From Planctomycetota bacterium (GTDB lineage Bacteria; Planctomycetota; Phycisphaerae; WQYP01; JAJZKY01): a DNA stretch of 7,796 nt. A program made the position numbers and the translations under genes. Each line of letters opens with the position of its first letter. Positions within the stretch are counted from its first letter, which is position 1. The notes beneath the pieces were generated by a model. That model had not been told where the DNA came from. It was given only the letters and a program-made list of their open reading frames with translations, and made no database searches. This document shows positions 1 through 5,957 of this stretch, piece by piece. Location: NCBI GenBank assembly GCA_021803885.1, contig JAJZKY010000195.1:1-7796 (forward strand), read 5' to 3'.

Positions 1-1
1 G

Positions 2-1099
2 CACTTCGCGCGTTTGAGCGAAGGGCAGCACCCGGAGACGGAAGCGCAACTCGTCCAGCATCAGACAGCGCGGAGTTATGAGGGCAAGTACGGCAGGGAA
101 GTGACGAGCGTGGAGCATCGCGCCGGATGGGACGCAACTTTCAGCGCACCCAAGAGTGTTTCTCTCACCGCGCTCGTGGGCGGCGACGACCGGGTGAGGG
201 AAGCGCATCGGGAGAGCGTCCGCATAGCACTGTCGGAGCTGGAGCGGTACACCCAGGCGCGGATCGGCAACGTTCATCTGCCGGAAACGACCGGCAAATT
301 CATCGCCGCGACCTTCGAGCACGATACCGCGCGTCCGGTCGAAGGCTACGCCGCGCCGCAGCTCCACACCCATGCCGTGATCTTCAATGTGACCGAGCGC
401 GACAGTGGCCAAACACGCGCCCTGCAGCCGCAGGAGCTTTTCGCTTCGCAGCACTATGCGACCAGCGTCTACCGCTCCGAGCTGGCGATGCGGTTGCAAT
501 CTCTGGGGTATGAGCTGGAACGCGGCAAGCATGGGCAGCCGGAGATCAAAGAGTATACGAAGGAATATCTGGAGGCTTCCAGCCCGCGCCGGGAGCAGAT
601 CCAAGACCATCTCCGCGAGCTGGGGATCGACGGCGCTGGGGCCGCGCAGGTTGCGGCGCACCGGACGCGCGACCGCAAGGAACTACTGTCGCCGGAAGAG
701 GTGTTGCAGCGGCACCGCGAGCTGGCCGCGCAGCATGGCCATCAGGCCGACAGAGTAGTGGCCCAGGCGCGGGAACATGGACAGCGGCACGCCTATGAAC
801 CCGACCGGAGTAGAAGCATGGGGCACGCACAGCAGGCCGTGACCTATGCCCGCGAGCATCTTTTCGAGCGCTTCGCCGTCGTGGACCGTAGAGCGATTCT
901 CGAAGCGGCGCTCAACCGCGCCATGGGGCAGGTGAGTTCCAGCCAGGTGCGGGAGGAGTTTGAACGCAGAGCGCAGGCTGGAGAGTTCCGCACGGTAGAA
1001 TCACGTTGGAGCGGGCCAGCAGTACACCACCTCCACGATGCTGCGCATGGAGCGCGAGATCGTTACGCGGATGCAGGAAGGGAACCAGCGCGGCCATAG
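2..1099 (+). CDS. mobF: MobF/TrwC-type conjugative relaxase, relaxase domain (5' partial, frameshifted)
   Basis: N-terminal part of a MobF (TrwC/TraI) relaxase, which nicks the transfer origin through an active-site tyrosine and stays bound to the 5' end of the exported strand. The frame is open from base 2 without a credible start, so the first several dozen residues, including the catalytic tyrosines, lie upstream of the window. The family sequence GWDATFSAPKSVSLTAL is readable at about 128-178. The metal-binding histidine triad is complete: His codon 320-322 (FEHDTAR) and the HTH pair at 365-367 and 371-373 (PQLHTHAVI). Family-like sequence continues to SRWSG near 1015. After that this frame reads unrelated residues and stops at 1097-1099, while the continuation (QYTTSTMLRMERE) appears in the +1 frame from 1020. 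The family is known for a fused relaxase-helicase, so this and the next entry are inferred to be one gene broken by a one-base indel. Identity as MobF is firm; whether the break is biological is not. Confidence 0.9.
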   Translation, partial: HFARLSEGQHPETEAQLVQHQTARSYEGKYGREVTSVEHRAGWDATFSAPKSVSLTALVGGDDRVREAHRESVRIALSELERYTQARIGNVHLPETTGKFIAATFEHDTARPVEGYAAPQLHTHAVIFNVTERDSGQTRALQPQELFASQHYATSVYRSELAMRLQSLGYELERGKHGQPEIKEYTKEYLEASSPRREQIQDHLRELGIDGAGAAQVAAHRTRDRKELLSPEEVLQRHRELAAQHGHQADRVVAQAREHGQRHAYEPDRSRSMGHAQQAVTYAREHLFERFAVVDRRAILEAALNRAMGQVSSSQVREEFERRAQAGEFRTVESRWSGPAVHHLHDAAHGARDRYADAGREPARP

Positions 1100-2630
1100 C
1101 GACCCGATGCTGGTCTCGCCGCAGGTACGGCTTGCGACGGAGGACCGCCACCAGGAGCTGAATGCCGCGCAGCGCCAGGCGGTCGATGAGGTCTTTCTTT
1201 CGCGCGAGAAGATCGTCGGCTTCGATGGTGTTGCCGGCGCGGGCAAGACGACGACCCTGGCCGTCATCCGTGAAGGCGTGGAGGCGCAGGGGTATACGGT
1301 CGAAGGCTTCGCGCCCACGTCCCGCGCGGCGCAGAAGCTCGCCGAGGCGGATATTCAGACTTCCACCTTGCAGAAACATTTGACGCTTGGGGCTAAGCCT
1401 GACACGGGAGCGCAGCGGCTCTATGTGCTCGATGAGTCCTCGCTCGCGTCCACCCAACAGATGCACGAGTTTGTGACTCGACTCCATCCCAACGACCGCG
1501 TGTTGCTGGTTGGCGATCGGCGGCAGCATGAGGCAGTCGAGGCCGGGCGGCCCTTCGCGCAGTTGCAGCAAGCCGGAATGCGGACGGTGAAGCTCGAAGA
1601 GATCGTGCGCCAGAAAGACCCGGAGCTGAAACAGGTGGTCGAGCAGCTTGCGCGCGGGCAGGTAGTGGAGGCGGTACAAAGCTTGGAGCGGCAGGGAAGG
1701 GTCCATGAGATCAAAGGCCACGAGGACCGCATCGCCGCGATAGCGAAAGAGTATGCGAAATCGCCAGGAAGCACGCTGGTCGTCTCGCCCGACAACCGCT
1801 CCCGCGCCGAGATCAATGAGCGCATCCATGCCGAGTTGCAGGGGCGCGGCGTGGTCAGCAAAGAAGAGCATCGCATTCAGACGCTTGTGCCGCGCCAGGA
1901 CCTTACCGGGCCGGAGCGGACATGGGCCGAACGATATGCGTTCAACGACGTGCTGCGCTATTCCCGCACGTCGAAGGAGACCGGCATCGAGCGCGGCGAG
2001 TATGCGCGGGTAAAGAGCACCGACGCTGAGAAAAACCTGTTGACGGTGGTGCGGGCCGACGGCACGGAACGGACTTACGATCCGAGGCGGCAGCAGGGCG
2101 TCTCCGTCTACCGCGAGCAGGAAAAAGTGTTTTCCCCAGGCGACCGCATCCAGTTCACCGCGCCCGCGAATGACTTGAAGATAGCGAACCGCGAATTAGG
2201 AACGGTCGAAGCCATCGGCCAGGATGGGCGGTTGAGTCTGAAGATGGATGGAGGCCGCAGTCTGAGCGTCGATCCGCGCGAGCATCCGCATCTCGATCAC
2301 GGCTATGCGGTCACAAGCCATTCCAGCCAGGGACAGACCGCCGACCGGGTGCTGATCCACGTCGATACCGATCTGGGAGCCAAAGACCTGCTCAACAGCC
2401 GCATGGCCTATGTCGCCGTCTCGCGCGGGCAATGGGACGCACAACTTTTCACCAACGACCGTGAGAAGCTGGAAGCGGCGCTGGGGCATGATGTATCGCA
2501 CAGCAGCGCCCATGCGCCGGAGATGAAGCCAGAACAAAAGCAGGAGCAGAAGCCGGAGCAGGCAATCGCGCCGCAGCGGGAGATCGCGCCACGGCACGAG
2601 CAAGGGCCGAATCTTGGAATCCATCTCTAA
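1038..2630 (+). CDS. mobF: MobF relaxase, RecD-like helicase domain (continuation after frameshift)
   Basis: C-terminal helicase half of the same relaxase, a superfamily 1B 5'-3' DNA helicase that unwinds the strand being transferred. Visible motifs in order: Walker A GVAGAGKTTT at about 1227-1256 (Lys codon 1245-1247), Walker B LDES with Asp-Glu at 1431-1436, motif III-like VGDRRQHE around 1509-1532, motif V TSHSSQGQT near 2313-2339, and motif VI YVAVSRG near 2409-2429. Codons in this frame upstream of the ATG at 1038 (QYTTST) match the family linker, and no Shine-Dalgarno sequence sits before 1038, so this Met is an internal codon rather than a real start. The last 50 or so residues are a low-complexity Lys/Gln/Glu/Pro tail ending GPNLGIHL. 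With the preceding part the protein would exceed 870 residues plus the missing N-terminus, consistent with a normal full-length MobF relaxase. Confidence 0.88.
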   Translation: MLRMEREIVTRMQEGNQRGHSDPMLVSPQVRLATEDRHQELNAAQRQAVDEVFLSREKIVGFDGVAGAGKTTTLAVIREGVEAQGYTVEGFAPTSRAAQKLAEADIQTSTLQKHLTLGAKPDTGAQRLYVLDESSLASTQQMHEFVTRLHPNDRVLLVGDRRQHEAVEAGRPFAQLQQAGMRTVKLEEIVRQKDPELKQVVEQLARGQVVEAVQSLERQGRVHEIKGHEDRIAAIAKEYAKSPGSTLVVSPDNRSRAEINERIHAELQGRGVVSKEEHRIQTLVPRQDLTGPERTWAERYAFNDVLRYSRTSKETGIERGEYARVKSTDAEKNLLTVVRADGTERTYDPRRQQGVSVYREQEKVFSPGDRIQFTAPANDLKIANRELGTVEAIGQDGRLSLKMDGGRSLSVDPREHPHLDHGYAVTSHSSQGQTADRVLIHVDTDLGAKDLLNSRMAYVAVSRGQWDAQLFTNDREKLEAALGHDVSHSSAHAPEMKPEQKQEQKPEQAIAPQREIAPRHEQGPNLGIHL

Positions 2631-2649
2631 ACAACAGCAAACCCTCGGT

Positions 2650-2671
2650 AGGCGCTACGCGCGCCTTTTTT
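2650..2671 (+). terminator. Rho-independent terminator after relaxase gene
   Basis: A 6-bp stem AGGCGC/GCGCCT with the five-base loop TACGC is followed by a run of T to 2671, starting 20 bases after the relaxase stop codon. This is the classic intrinsic-terminator layout, although the stem is short. It separates relaxase transcription from the ardC-parB unit. Confidence 0.7.
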
Positions 2672-2700
2672 CCACTTCGTGCCGCTCCGGTGGCGGCCCA

Positions 2701-2785
2701 GCGCACAGTGCGCGCTGAACGGGCCTTGCTGAGTCCGTTCGGGCCAGCGCCGTCTGCGTGCCAAACGATGGTGCGTGTTTGGCAC
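2701..2785. repeat. Cluster of three short dyads between relaxase and ardC
   Basis: Three inverted repeats follow each other within 85 bases. 2701-2713 is a perfect palindrome GCGCAC-A-GTGCGC. 2717-2722/2735-2740 is GAACGG paired with CCGTTC over a 12-base loop. 2758-2766/2777-2785 is GTGCCAAAC paired with GTTTGGCAC, a perfect 9-bp stem with a 10-base loop. No convincing -35/-10 pair was seen in the surrounding GC-rich sequence. Such clustering could mark protein binding sites (partition or transfer related) or RNA structure; the function is unknown. The rest of 2631-2920 holds the terminator at 2650 and the larger inverted repeat at 2833, and no gene. Confidence 0.55.
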
Positions 2786-2832
2786 TTGCCGCGCCCACCC
2801 TCCAGCCTCCCACCTCCGCTGCCCTCGTTCTG

Positions 2833-2907
2833 CCTTGGTGTCCGTTTGTCCGGGTTTGTCCGCTGCGCTTTGTGAAGGACAAACCACTCCCAAACGGGAC
2901 ACCAAGG
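2833..2907. repeat. Interrupted 75-bp inverted repeat overlapping the ardC ribosome binding site
   Basis: The left arm 2833-2861 and right arm 2877-2907 pair in three blocks. CCTTGGTGTC (2833-2842) pairs with 2898-2907 over 10 bp. CGTTTG (2843-2848) pairs with 2891-2896 over 6 bp, with a one-base bulge at 2897. GGTTTGTCC (2853-2861) pairs with 2877-2885 over 9 bp, after a 4/5-base internal loop. The hairpin loop is 2862-2876. The left arm also contains the direct repeat GTTTGTCCG twice (2844-2852 and 2854-2862, period 10). No T run follows, so this is not a terminator. The right arm ends inside the AAGGAAGGG purine stretch that serves as the ardC Shine-Dalgarno. That suggests either an operator for autoregulation or an RNA hairpin limiting translation (inference). 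Confidence 0.75.
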
Positions 2908-2912
2908 AAGGG
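2904..2912 (+). promoter_or_regulatory. Ribosome binding site of ardC-like gene
   Basis: The purine run AAGGAAGGG ends 8 bases before the ATG at 2921 and fixes that start. Its first half (2904-2907) belongs to the right arm of the upstream inverted repeat, so folding would partly hide it. Confidence 0.65.
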
Positions 2913-2920
2913 CAAAAACA

Positions 2921-3826
2921 ATGAAATATCAAAGCAGCAACAACAGCAACAGCACAGGCACGTCGCGCAATGAAAACGCGACGCAGAAACTCATCCGCGA
3001 AAACGTGGACTTCCTCATCGAGCAGCTTGAGGCGGGACGCAGTGACGCACTCACTTCTTATCTGATGGCCATGAGCCATTTTCACAATTACAGTTTCGGA
3101 AACATTCTCCAAATTGCACGACAAAAGCCAGATGCAACCCACGTTGCCGGACTCTATGCGTGGAACCAACTTGGCCGCAGAGTGAAGAAAGGCGAGAAAG
3201 GAATCCAGATTCTCGCGCCCATGATCGGCGTCAAGCGCAAGAAGGATGCCGAGGCAGAGCAGGACATCACAAAACAAAATGTCCCGGTATTGGTTGGCTT
3301 TCGTGCCGTGTACGTCTTCGACGTTTCGCAGACCGAAGGCAAAGAACTTCCCGGCATGGACGGTGTAAAAGGCGAAGTCGGCGAACACCGCGACCGTCTG
3401 ATTGCTTTCATCACCATTCAGGGTATCGAGCTTGAGTTTAACGAGCGCATTGCGCCAGCAATGGGCATGAGCTACGGCGGCAAGATTGTTTTGCTTCCCG
3501 GTCAGTCGAAGGCCGAAGAGTTCGCAACCCTTGTGCATGAACTGGCGCACGAGATGTTGCACAAAGCCGAACGCCGCACCCAGACCACCAAGACCGTCCG
3601 CGAAACCGAAGCCGAGGCGATCGCGTTCGTGGTGAGCAAGGCCGTAGGGCTACAGACGGGAACCGCGTCCGCCGATTACATCCAGCTTTACCACGGCAAC
3701 GCATCGCTGCTGGCTGAAAGCCTTGAGGTCATCCAGAAAGCCTCTGCCGTCATTCTGGCCGCTTTGGAAACGAAGCCGGAGAAGGAGGAACAGCAACCGC
3801 AAGATGCAATGGCAGCCGCCAGCTAG
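2921..3826 (+). CDS. ardC: ArdC-like antirestriction protein (ssDNA-binding domain plus zincin-like metallopeptidase domain)
   Basis: A 301-residue protein of the ArdC family, close to the length of plasmid ArdC. Family members bind single-stranded DNA and protect DNA entering during conjugation from restriction; they act in the recipient cytoplasm. Residues about 18-130 carry the ArdC N-terminal ssDNA-binding (DUF1738-type) pattern: LIRENVDFLIEQLE, then HNYSFGNILQIARQ, then the G-x-R-V-K-K-G-E-K-G-I-Q-I-L block near 85-100. The C-terminal half has the zinc motif HELAH at residues 206-210 (codons from 3536) and the downstream glutamate-rich ETEAEAIAFVV helix (228-238) expected to supply the third ligand, so the zincin site looks intact. 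The tail is Glu/Gln-rich. The start is supported by the purine-rich site at 2904-2912. It is the first gene of a two-gene unit with parB, downstream of a conjugative relaxase, which fits an early-transfer protective role. The peptidase substrate is unknown. Confidence 0.9.
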   Translation: MKYQSSNNSNSTGTSRNENATQKLIRENVDFLIEQLEAGRSDALTSYLMAMSHFHNYSFGNILQIARQKPDATHVAGLYAWNQLGRRVKKGEKGIQILAPMIGVKRKKDAEAEQDITKQNVPVLVGFRAVYVFDVSQTEGKELPGMDGVKGEVGEHRDRLIAFITIQGIELEFNERIAPAMGMSYGGKIVLLPGQSKAEEFATLVHELAHEMLHKAERRTQTTKTVRETEAEAIAFVVSKAVGLQTGTASADYIQLYHGNASLLAESLEVIQKASAVILAALETKPEKEEQQPQDAMAAAS

Positions 3827-3843
3827 TCCACCGCAACCAATGG

Positions 3844-3866
3844 GCGGACGGCCAACGGCTGTCCGC
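3844..3866 (+). repeat. Hairpin in ardC-parB spacer
   Basis: GCGGACGGCC (3844-3853), loop AAC, GGCTGTCCGC (3857-3866): ten pairs including one G-T wobble around a three-base loop. The flank TCTCTCTAT is pyrimidine-rich but not a T tract, so it is a poor terminator. It could be an attenuating, RNA-stabilising or processing structure that sets the ratio of ArdC to ParB (inference). Confidence 0.55.
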
Positions 3867-3892
3867 TCTCTCTATCCACGCACGTTCACCCA

Positions 3893-3898
3893 TAGGAG
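3893..3898 (+). promoter_or_regulatory. Ribosome binding site of parB-like gene
   Basis: AGGAGA-type Shine-Dalgarno (in CATAGGAGAAGC), about 9 bases before the ATG at 3908; it decides that start. Confidence 0.75.
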
Positions 3899-3907
3899 AA
3901 GCGCATC

Positions 3908-5503
3908 ATGTCTACCTCAATCGCAACCACCGAATATCGCAACCTTCCACTTGCCGTATTGACCGAATCGAAGTCCAACCCGCGCCGCATCTTTGAAGAT
4001 GCGGCATTGAAAGAATTGGCAGCCAGCATCCGCAGTCAGGGCGTTCTCTCGCCCTTGCTTGTGCGGCCTTTGAATGAACGCAGCTTCGAGATCGTGGCCG
4101 GAGCAAGGCGTTACCGCGCCGCGCAAATGGCCGAGTCTGAAACCATCCCCGTCCGCATCGTCAACCTTACCGACGCGGAAGCACTGGAAGCGCAGTTGAT
4201 TGAAAATCTCCAGCGACGCGACGTGCATCCTCTGGAGGAAGCGCAAGGCTTCCGCGCTTTGCTGAATCTTGAGGAGCCGAAATACTCCATCGAACAAATT
4301 GCCGCCAAGACGGGAAAAACGCCTGTCTATTGTGCCCAGCGCATCAAGCTGACCGAACTCGCTCCGGCAGTGATCGAGGCGTTCTACAAAGACGAAATCG
4401 GCGTTGGCCATGCGCTGCTGCTGGCGAAACTCCAGCCAGCCGAGCAGGAACAGGCACTCGCCGCTTGCTTCCGTGAGGATTGGGGAGGCGGCAGCAAGAG
4501 CAAACGCATCCTGCTGCCCGTCCGCAATCTCCAGCAATGGATCGAACACAACATTTTGCTCATTTTGAAAGACGCGCCATTTTCCAAGAGTGACGCTACC
4601 CTCAACCCGCAGGCTGGCGCTTGTCTGGATTGCCCCAAGCGAACAGGACACAACAAGTTGCTATTTGCGGATGTTCAGCAGGACGCTTGCACCGACCCCG
4701 CCTGCTACCAGACCAAAGTGGACGCGCATGTTGCGAAGACCATCGCAGCCAAGCCAAAGCTGGTACAAATCTCCGCTGCTTACGGCCAACCAGCCGAAGG
4801 CAGCACAGCAATCCCGCGCAACAAGTACATCGAAATCAAACAGGAGAAGCCCACCGGCAAGCACCAGCAGGATTGGCCGGAGTACAAGACCTGCAAGTCC
4901 ACGACCGAGGCCATCATCACGGAAGGCACGGAGAAAGGCGAACTCCGCAAAATCTGTGCCGACCCCAACTGTCCGGTTCACCATCCGAAAAAGCAGAAAC
5001 CACCCGCCAAGGCCAACGGGAAGGCCGAGCAGGAGAAGCAGCGCCGCGAGGAAGCGCTGGCCCAGGTAACGGGCTTGCGCGTCCTGAATGCCATCATCGC
5101 CGCCGTTCCCGTGCGGCTAATGAAACGCGACCTGCTTTTCATCGTGGAACGGATTGTACCGATGCTGGATGAACGGCGGCTGGAGGTTGTCGCCCGCAAT
5201 CGCGGCATCAAAAAGGCAAAGGACACCGACTCAATACCGAAGCTGCTATCTGCCTACATCCGCAAAGCCGAGGAAGGCGAACTCGGACGGCTGCTGATGG
5301 AAATGGTGATTCTCCATGCAGTACGGACACAACCGAATGCTGGCAAGGTGCTCAAAGAAGCTGCCGAGTATTACAAGGTGGACACCGACGCTATCGCCCT
5401 CAAAGTGAAGCACGAGTTCACTGCGAAAGATAAGGCGCAAGCTGCAAAGAAGATGAATGCAACAGCACAGTCGAAGCCAGCAAAGAAACATACCGCTGCA
5501 TAG
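3908..5503 (+). CDS. parB: Long ParB/RepB/Spo0J-family protein with cysteine-rich clusters
   Basis: A 531-residue ParB-family protein, much longer than a typical ParB of about 300. ParB proteins are CTP-dependent DNA-sliding clamps that load at parS-like sites and work with ParA in segregation. Residues 10-105 form the ParB/sulfiredoxin-like domain: NPRR (24-27), the nucleotide-binding GARRYRA (65-71) and ENLQRRDVHPLEEA (99-112). A helix-turn-helix follows at about 126-150 (YSIEQIAAKTGKTPVYCAQR). The middle is unusual: C239xxC242 and C261xxxxC266 around a GHNKLLFAD segment, then C329, C350, C355 and H358/H359, likely metal-binding sites. Lys/Ala/Glu-rich linkers lead to a helical C-terminus and a basic tail. 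Similar long ParB-like proteins occur on plasmids and integrative elements, including the PRTRC group, but no PRTRC partners are seen here. No ParA gene is adjacent, so the role could be partition, copy control or transcription regulation. ParB-family membership is firm; function is not. Confidence 0.88.
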   Translation: MSTSIATTEYRNLPLAVLTESKSNPRRIFEDAALKELAASIRSQGVLSPLLVRPLNERSFEIVAGARRYRAAQMAESETIPVRIVNLTDAEALEAQLIENLQRRDVHPLEEAQGFRALLNLEEPKYSIEQIAAKTGKTPVYCAQRIKLTELAPAVIEAFYKDEIGVGHALLLAKLQPAEQEQALAACFREDWGGGSKSKRILLPVRNLQQWIEHNILLILKDAPFSKSDATLNPQAGACLDCPKRTGHNKLLFADVQQDACTDPACYQTKVDAHVAKTIAAKPKLVQISAAYGQPAEGSTAIPRNKYIEIKQEKPTGKHQQDWPEYKTCKSTTEAIITEGTEKGELRKICADPNCPVHHPKKQKPPAKANGKAEQEKQRREEALAQVTGLRVLNAIIAAVPVRLMKRDLLFIVERIVPMLDERRLEVVARNRGIKKAKDTDSIPKLLSAYIRKAEEGELGRLLMEMVILHAVRTQPNAGKVLKEAAEYYKVDTDAIALKVKHEFTAKDKAQAAKKMNATAQSKPAKKHTAA

Positions 5504-5521
5504 CCCAAATAACCAACCTTG

Positions 5522-5550
5522 ACGGAGCCTGAACCACAGGCTCCGTTTTT
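5522..5550 (+). terminator. Strong Rho-independent terminator closing the ardC-parB unit
   Basis: A perfect 10-bp stem ACGGAGCCTG/CAGGCTCCGT with loop AACCA is followed by a T run to 5550, starting 18 bases after the parB stop codon. On the minus strand no T run follows the stem, so it should act only on plus-strand transcription. Confidence 0.92.
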
Positions 5551-5617
5551 GTCTACCCGTCTTCCCGCCCGGGAGCGTGCTGCCGCTCCGCGTCAGGCCC
5601 GGTTCTGCCAGAAAACA

Positions 5618-5650
5618 GTTTCAATCCACGCGCCCCGCGTGGGGCGCGAC
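5618..5650 (-). CRISPR. Solitary type I-C-class CRISPR repeat (33 bp, single copy, no array)
   Basis: On the plus strand the element begins GTTTCAATCCACGCG and ends GTGGGGCGCGAC. Read on the minus strand it starts GTCGCGCCCC and ends GTGGATTGAAAC, matching from memory the well-known 32-33-bp type I-C repeat, including the conserved ATTGAAAC 3' handle. It contains the expected hairpin: CGCGCCCC (5629-5636) pairs with GGGGCGCG (5641-5648) around a four-base loop, 8 bp in all. Translated on the plus strand it gives the FQSTRPAWGAT peptide typical of spurious ORFs called over such repeats. I found no second copy within one spacer length on either side or elsewhere in the window, and no cas gene. 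It lies 67 bases after the parB-unit terminator and directly before a recombinase remnant. It may be an array relic or a solitary repeat unit with its own function. Confidence 0.8.
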
Positions 5651-5660
5651 TCCATCCACC

Positions 5661-5816
5661 GAGGAATGGGTCGCTGAACGGGGTTGTAAGCCCAAAGAGA
5701 TAAAAACCATTCGGGCCTTGCTCAAATCCGCCGATATCCCAGTTGCCGAGATCGCCGCCCGTTTCGGGATCGCTCGCTCCACCCTCTACCGAACCATCCT
5801 CAAGCCTGCTGCCTGA
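5661..5816 (+). pseudogene. Serine recombinase (resolvase/invertase) C-terminal HTH remnant
   Basis: About 51 codons encode a HTH_7-like DNA-binding tail of a serine recombinase: KPKEIKTIRALLKS, then IPVAEIAARFGIARSTLYRTI, ending at TGA 5814-5816. The catalytic domain (Ser nucleophile and Arg residues) is absent. The sequence just upstream (5661-5690) only loosely resembles the usual hinge RGRKxGRKPK, as if already degraded by indels. The open frame continues leftward through the CRISPR repeat to about 5577, but those residues are translated repeat, not protein. Such a fragment should not catalyse recombination; it could at most bind DNA. Confidence 0.7.
5697..5725 (-). promoter_or_regulatory. 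Weak candidate promoter reading toward the solitary CRISPR repeat
   Basis: On the minus strand TTGAGC (5725-5720) and TATCTC (5702-5697) are separated by exactly 17 bases. This would start RNA near 5690, about 40 bases before the repeat in its canonical orientation. The hexamers match the sigma-70 consensus at only 4/6 and 3/6, so this may be chance. Confidence 0.15.
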
Positions 5817-5933
5817 CTCAATTTTACTTTCCCGGGGGTTGGACAATAATAGCCAATAACGAAACCCATCGGCCTGTACTTGATGCGCTTGCCGTCGTGA
5901 AGCAATACGCCGACAGCAGAATCCATACCTACC
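5817..5933. other. Unassigned stretch between the two recombinase remnants
   Basis: No recognisable gene. A plus-strand open frame ends at TGA 5942-5944 and reads VLDALAVVKQYADSR near 5874-5918. A minus-strand frame starts at ATG 5925 and runs about 45 codons. Neither matches a family I know, and neither has a convincing start signal. Together with its neighbours it looks like leftover mobile DNA. Confidence 0.4.
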
Positions 5934-5957
5934 CCTATTCGTGACGCGGCCTTAATC

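Noticed and set aside
1010..1040. Programmed +1 frameshift to make a full relaxase-helicase
   Set aside because: No slippery codon, stop codon or internal Shine-Dalgarno-like stimulator is present at the switch; a mutation or sequence error is simpler.
912..1871. Long minus-strand open frames opposite the relaxase helicase region
   Set aside because: The plus strand carries unmistakable helicase motifs here; long antisense frames are expected in GC-rich coding DNA.
2690..2973. Small plus-strand open frames in the relaxase-ardC intergenic region
   Set aside because: Their residues are Pro/Ser/Arg-rich translations of dyads and the inverted repeat, without good start signals, and one overlaps the ardC start in another frame.
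2627..3562. Minus-strand open frame of 311 codons spanning the intergenic region and half of ardC
   Set aside because: It is antisense to a well-supported ArdC-like gene and crosses the terminator and inverted repeat; no motif is recognisable.
2921..5503. A PRTRC-type system around the long ParB
   Set aside because: None of the other PRTRC components (E2-like, ThiF-like, ParA-like proteins) is encoded in the window.
5551..5583. Possible degenerate second CRISPR repeat one spacer length (34 bases) from the intact copy
   Set aside because: Aligned by eye on the minus strand it matches only about 13 of 33 positions, mostly shared G/C, and lacks the ATTGAAAC handle; this is near chance for GC-rich DNA.
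5789..5925. Minus-strand frame of about 45 codons starting at ATG 5925
   Set aside because: No ribosome binding site, no family recognised, and it runs antisense through the serine-recombinase remnant.
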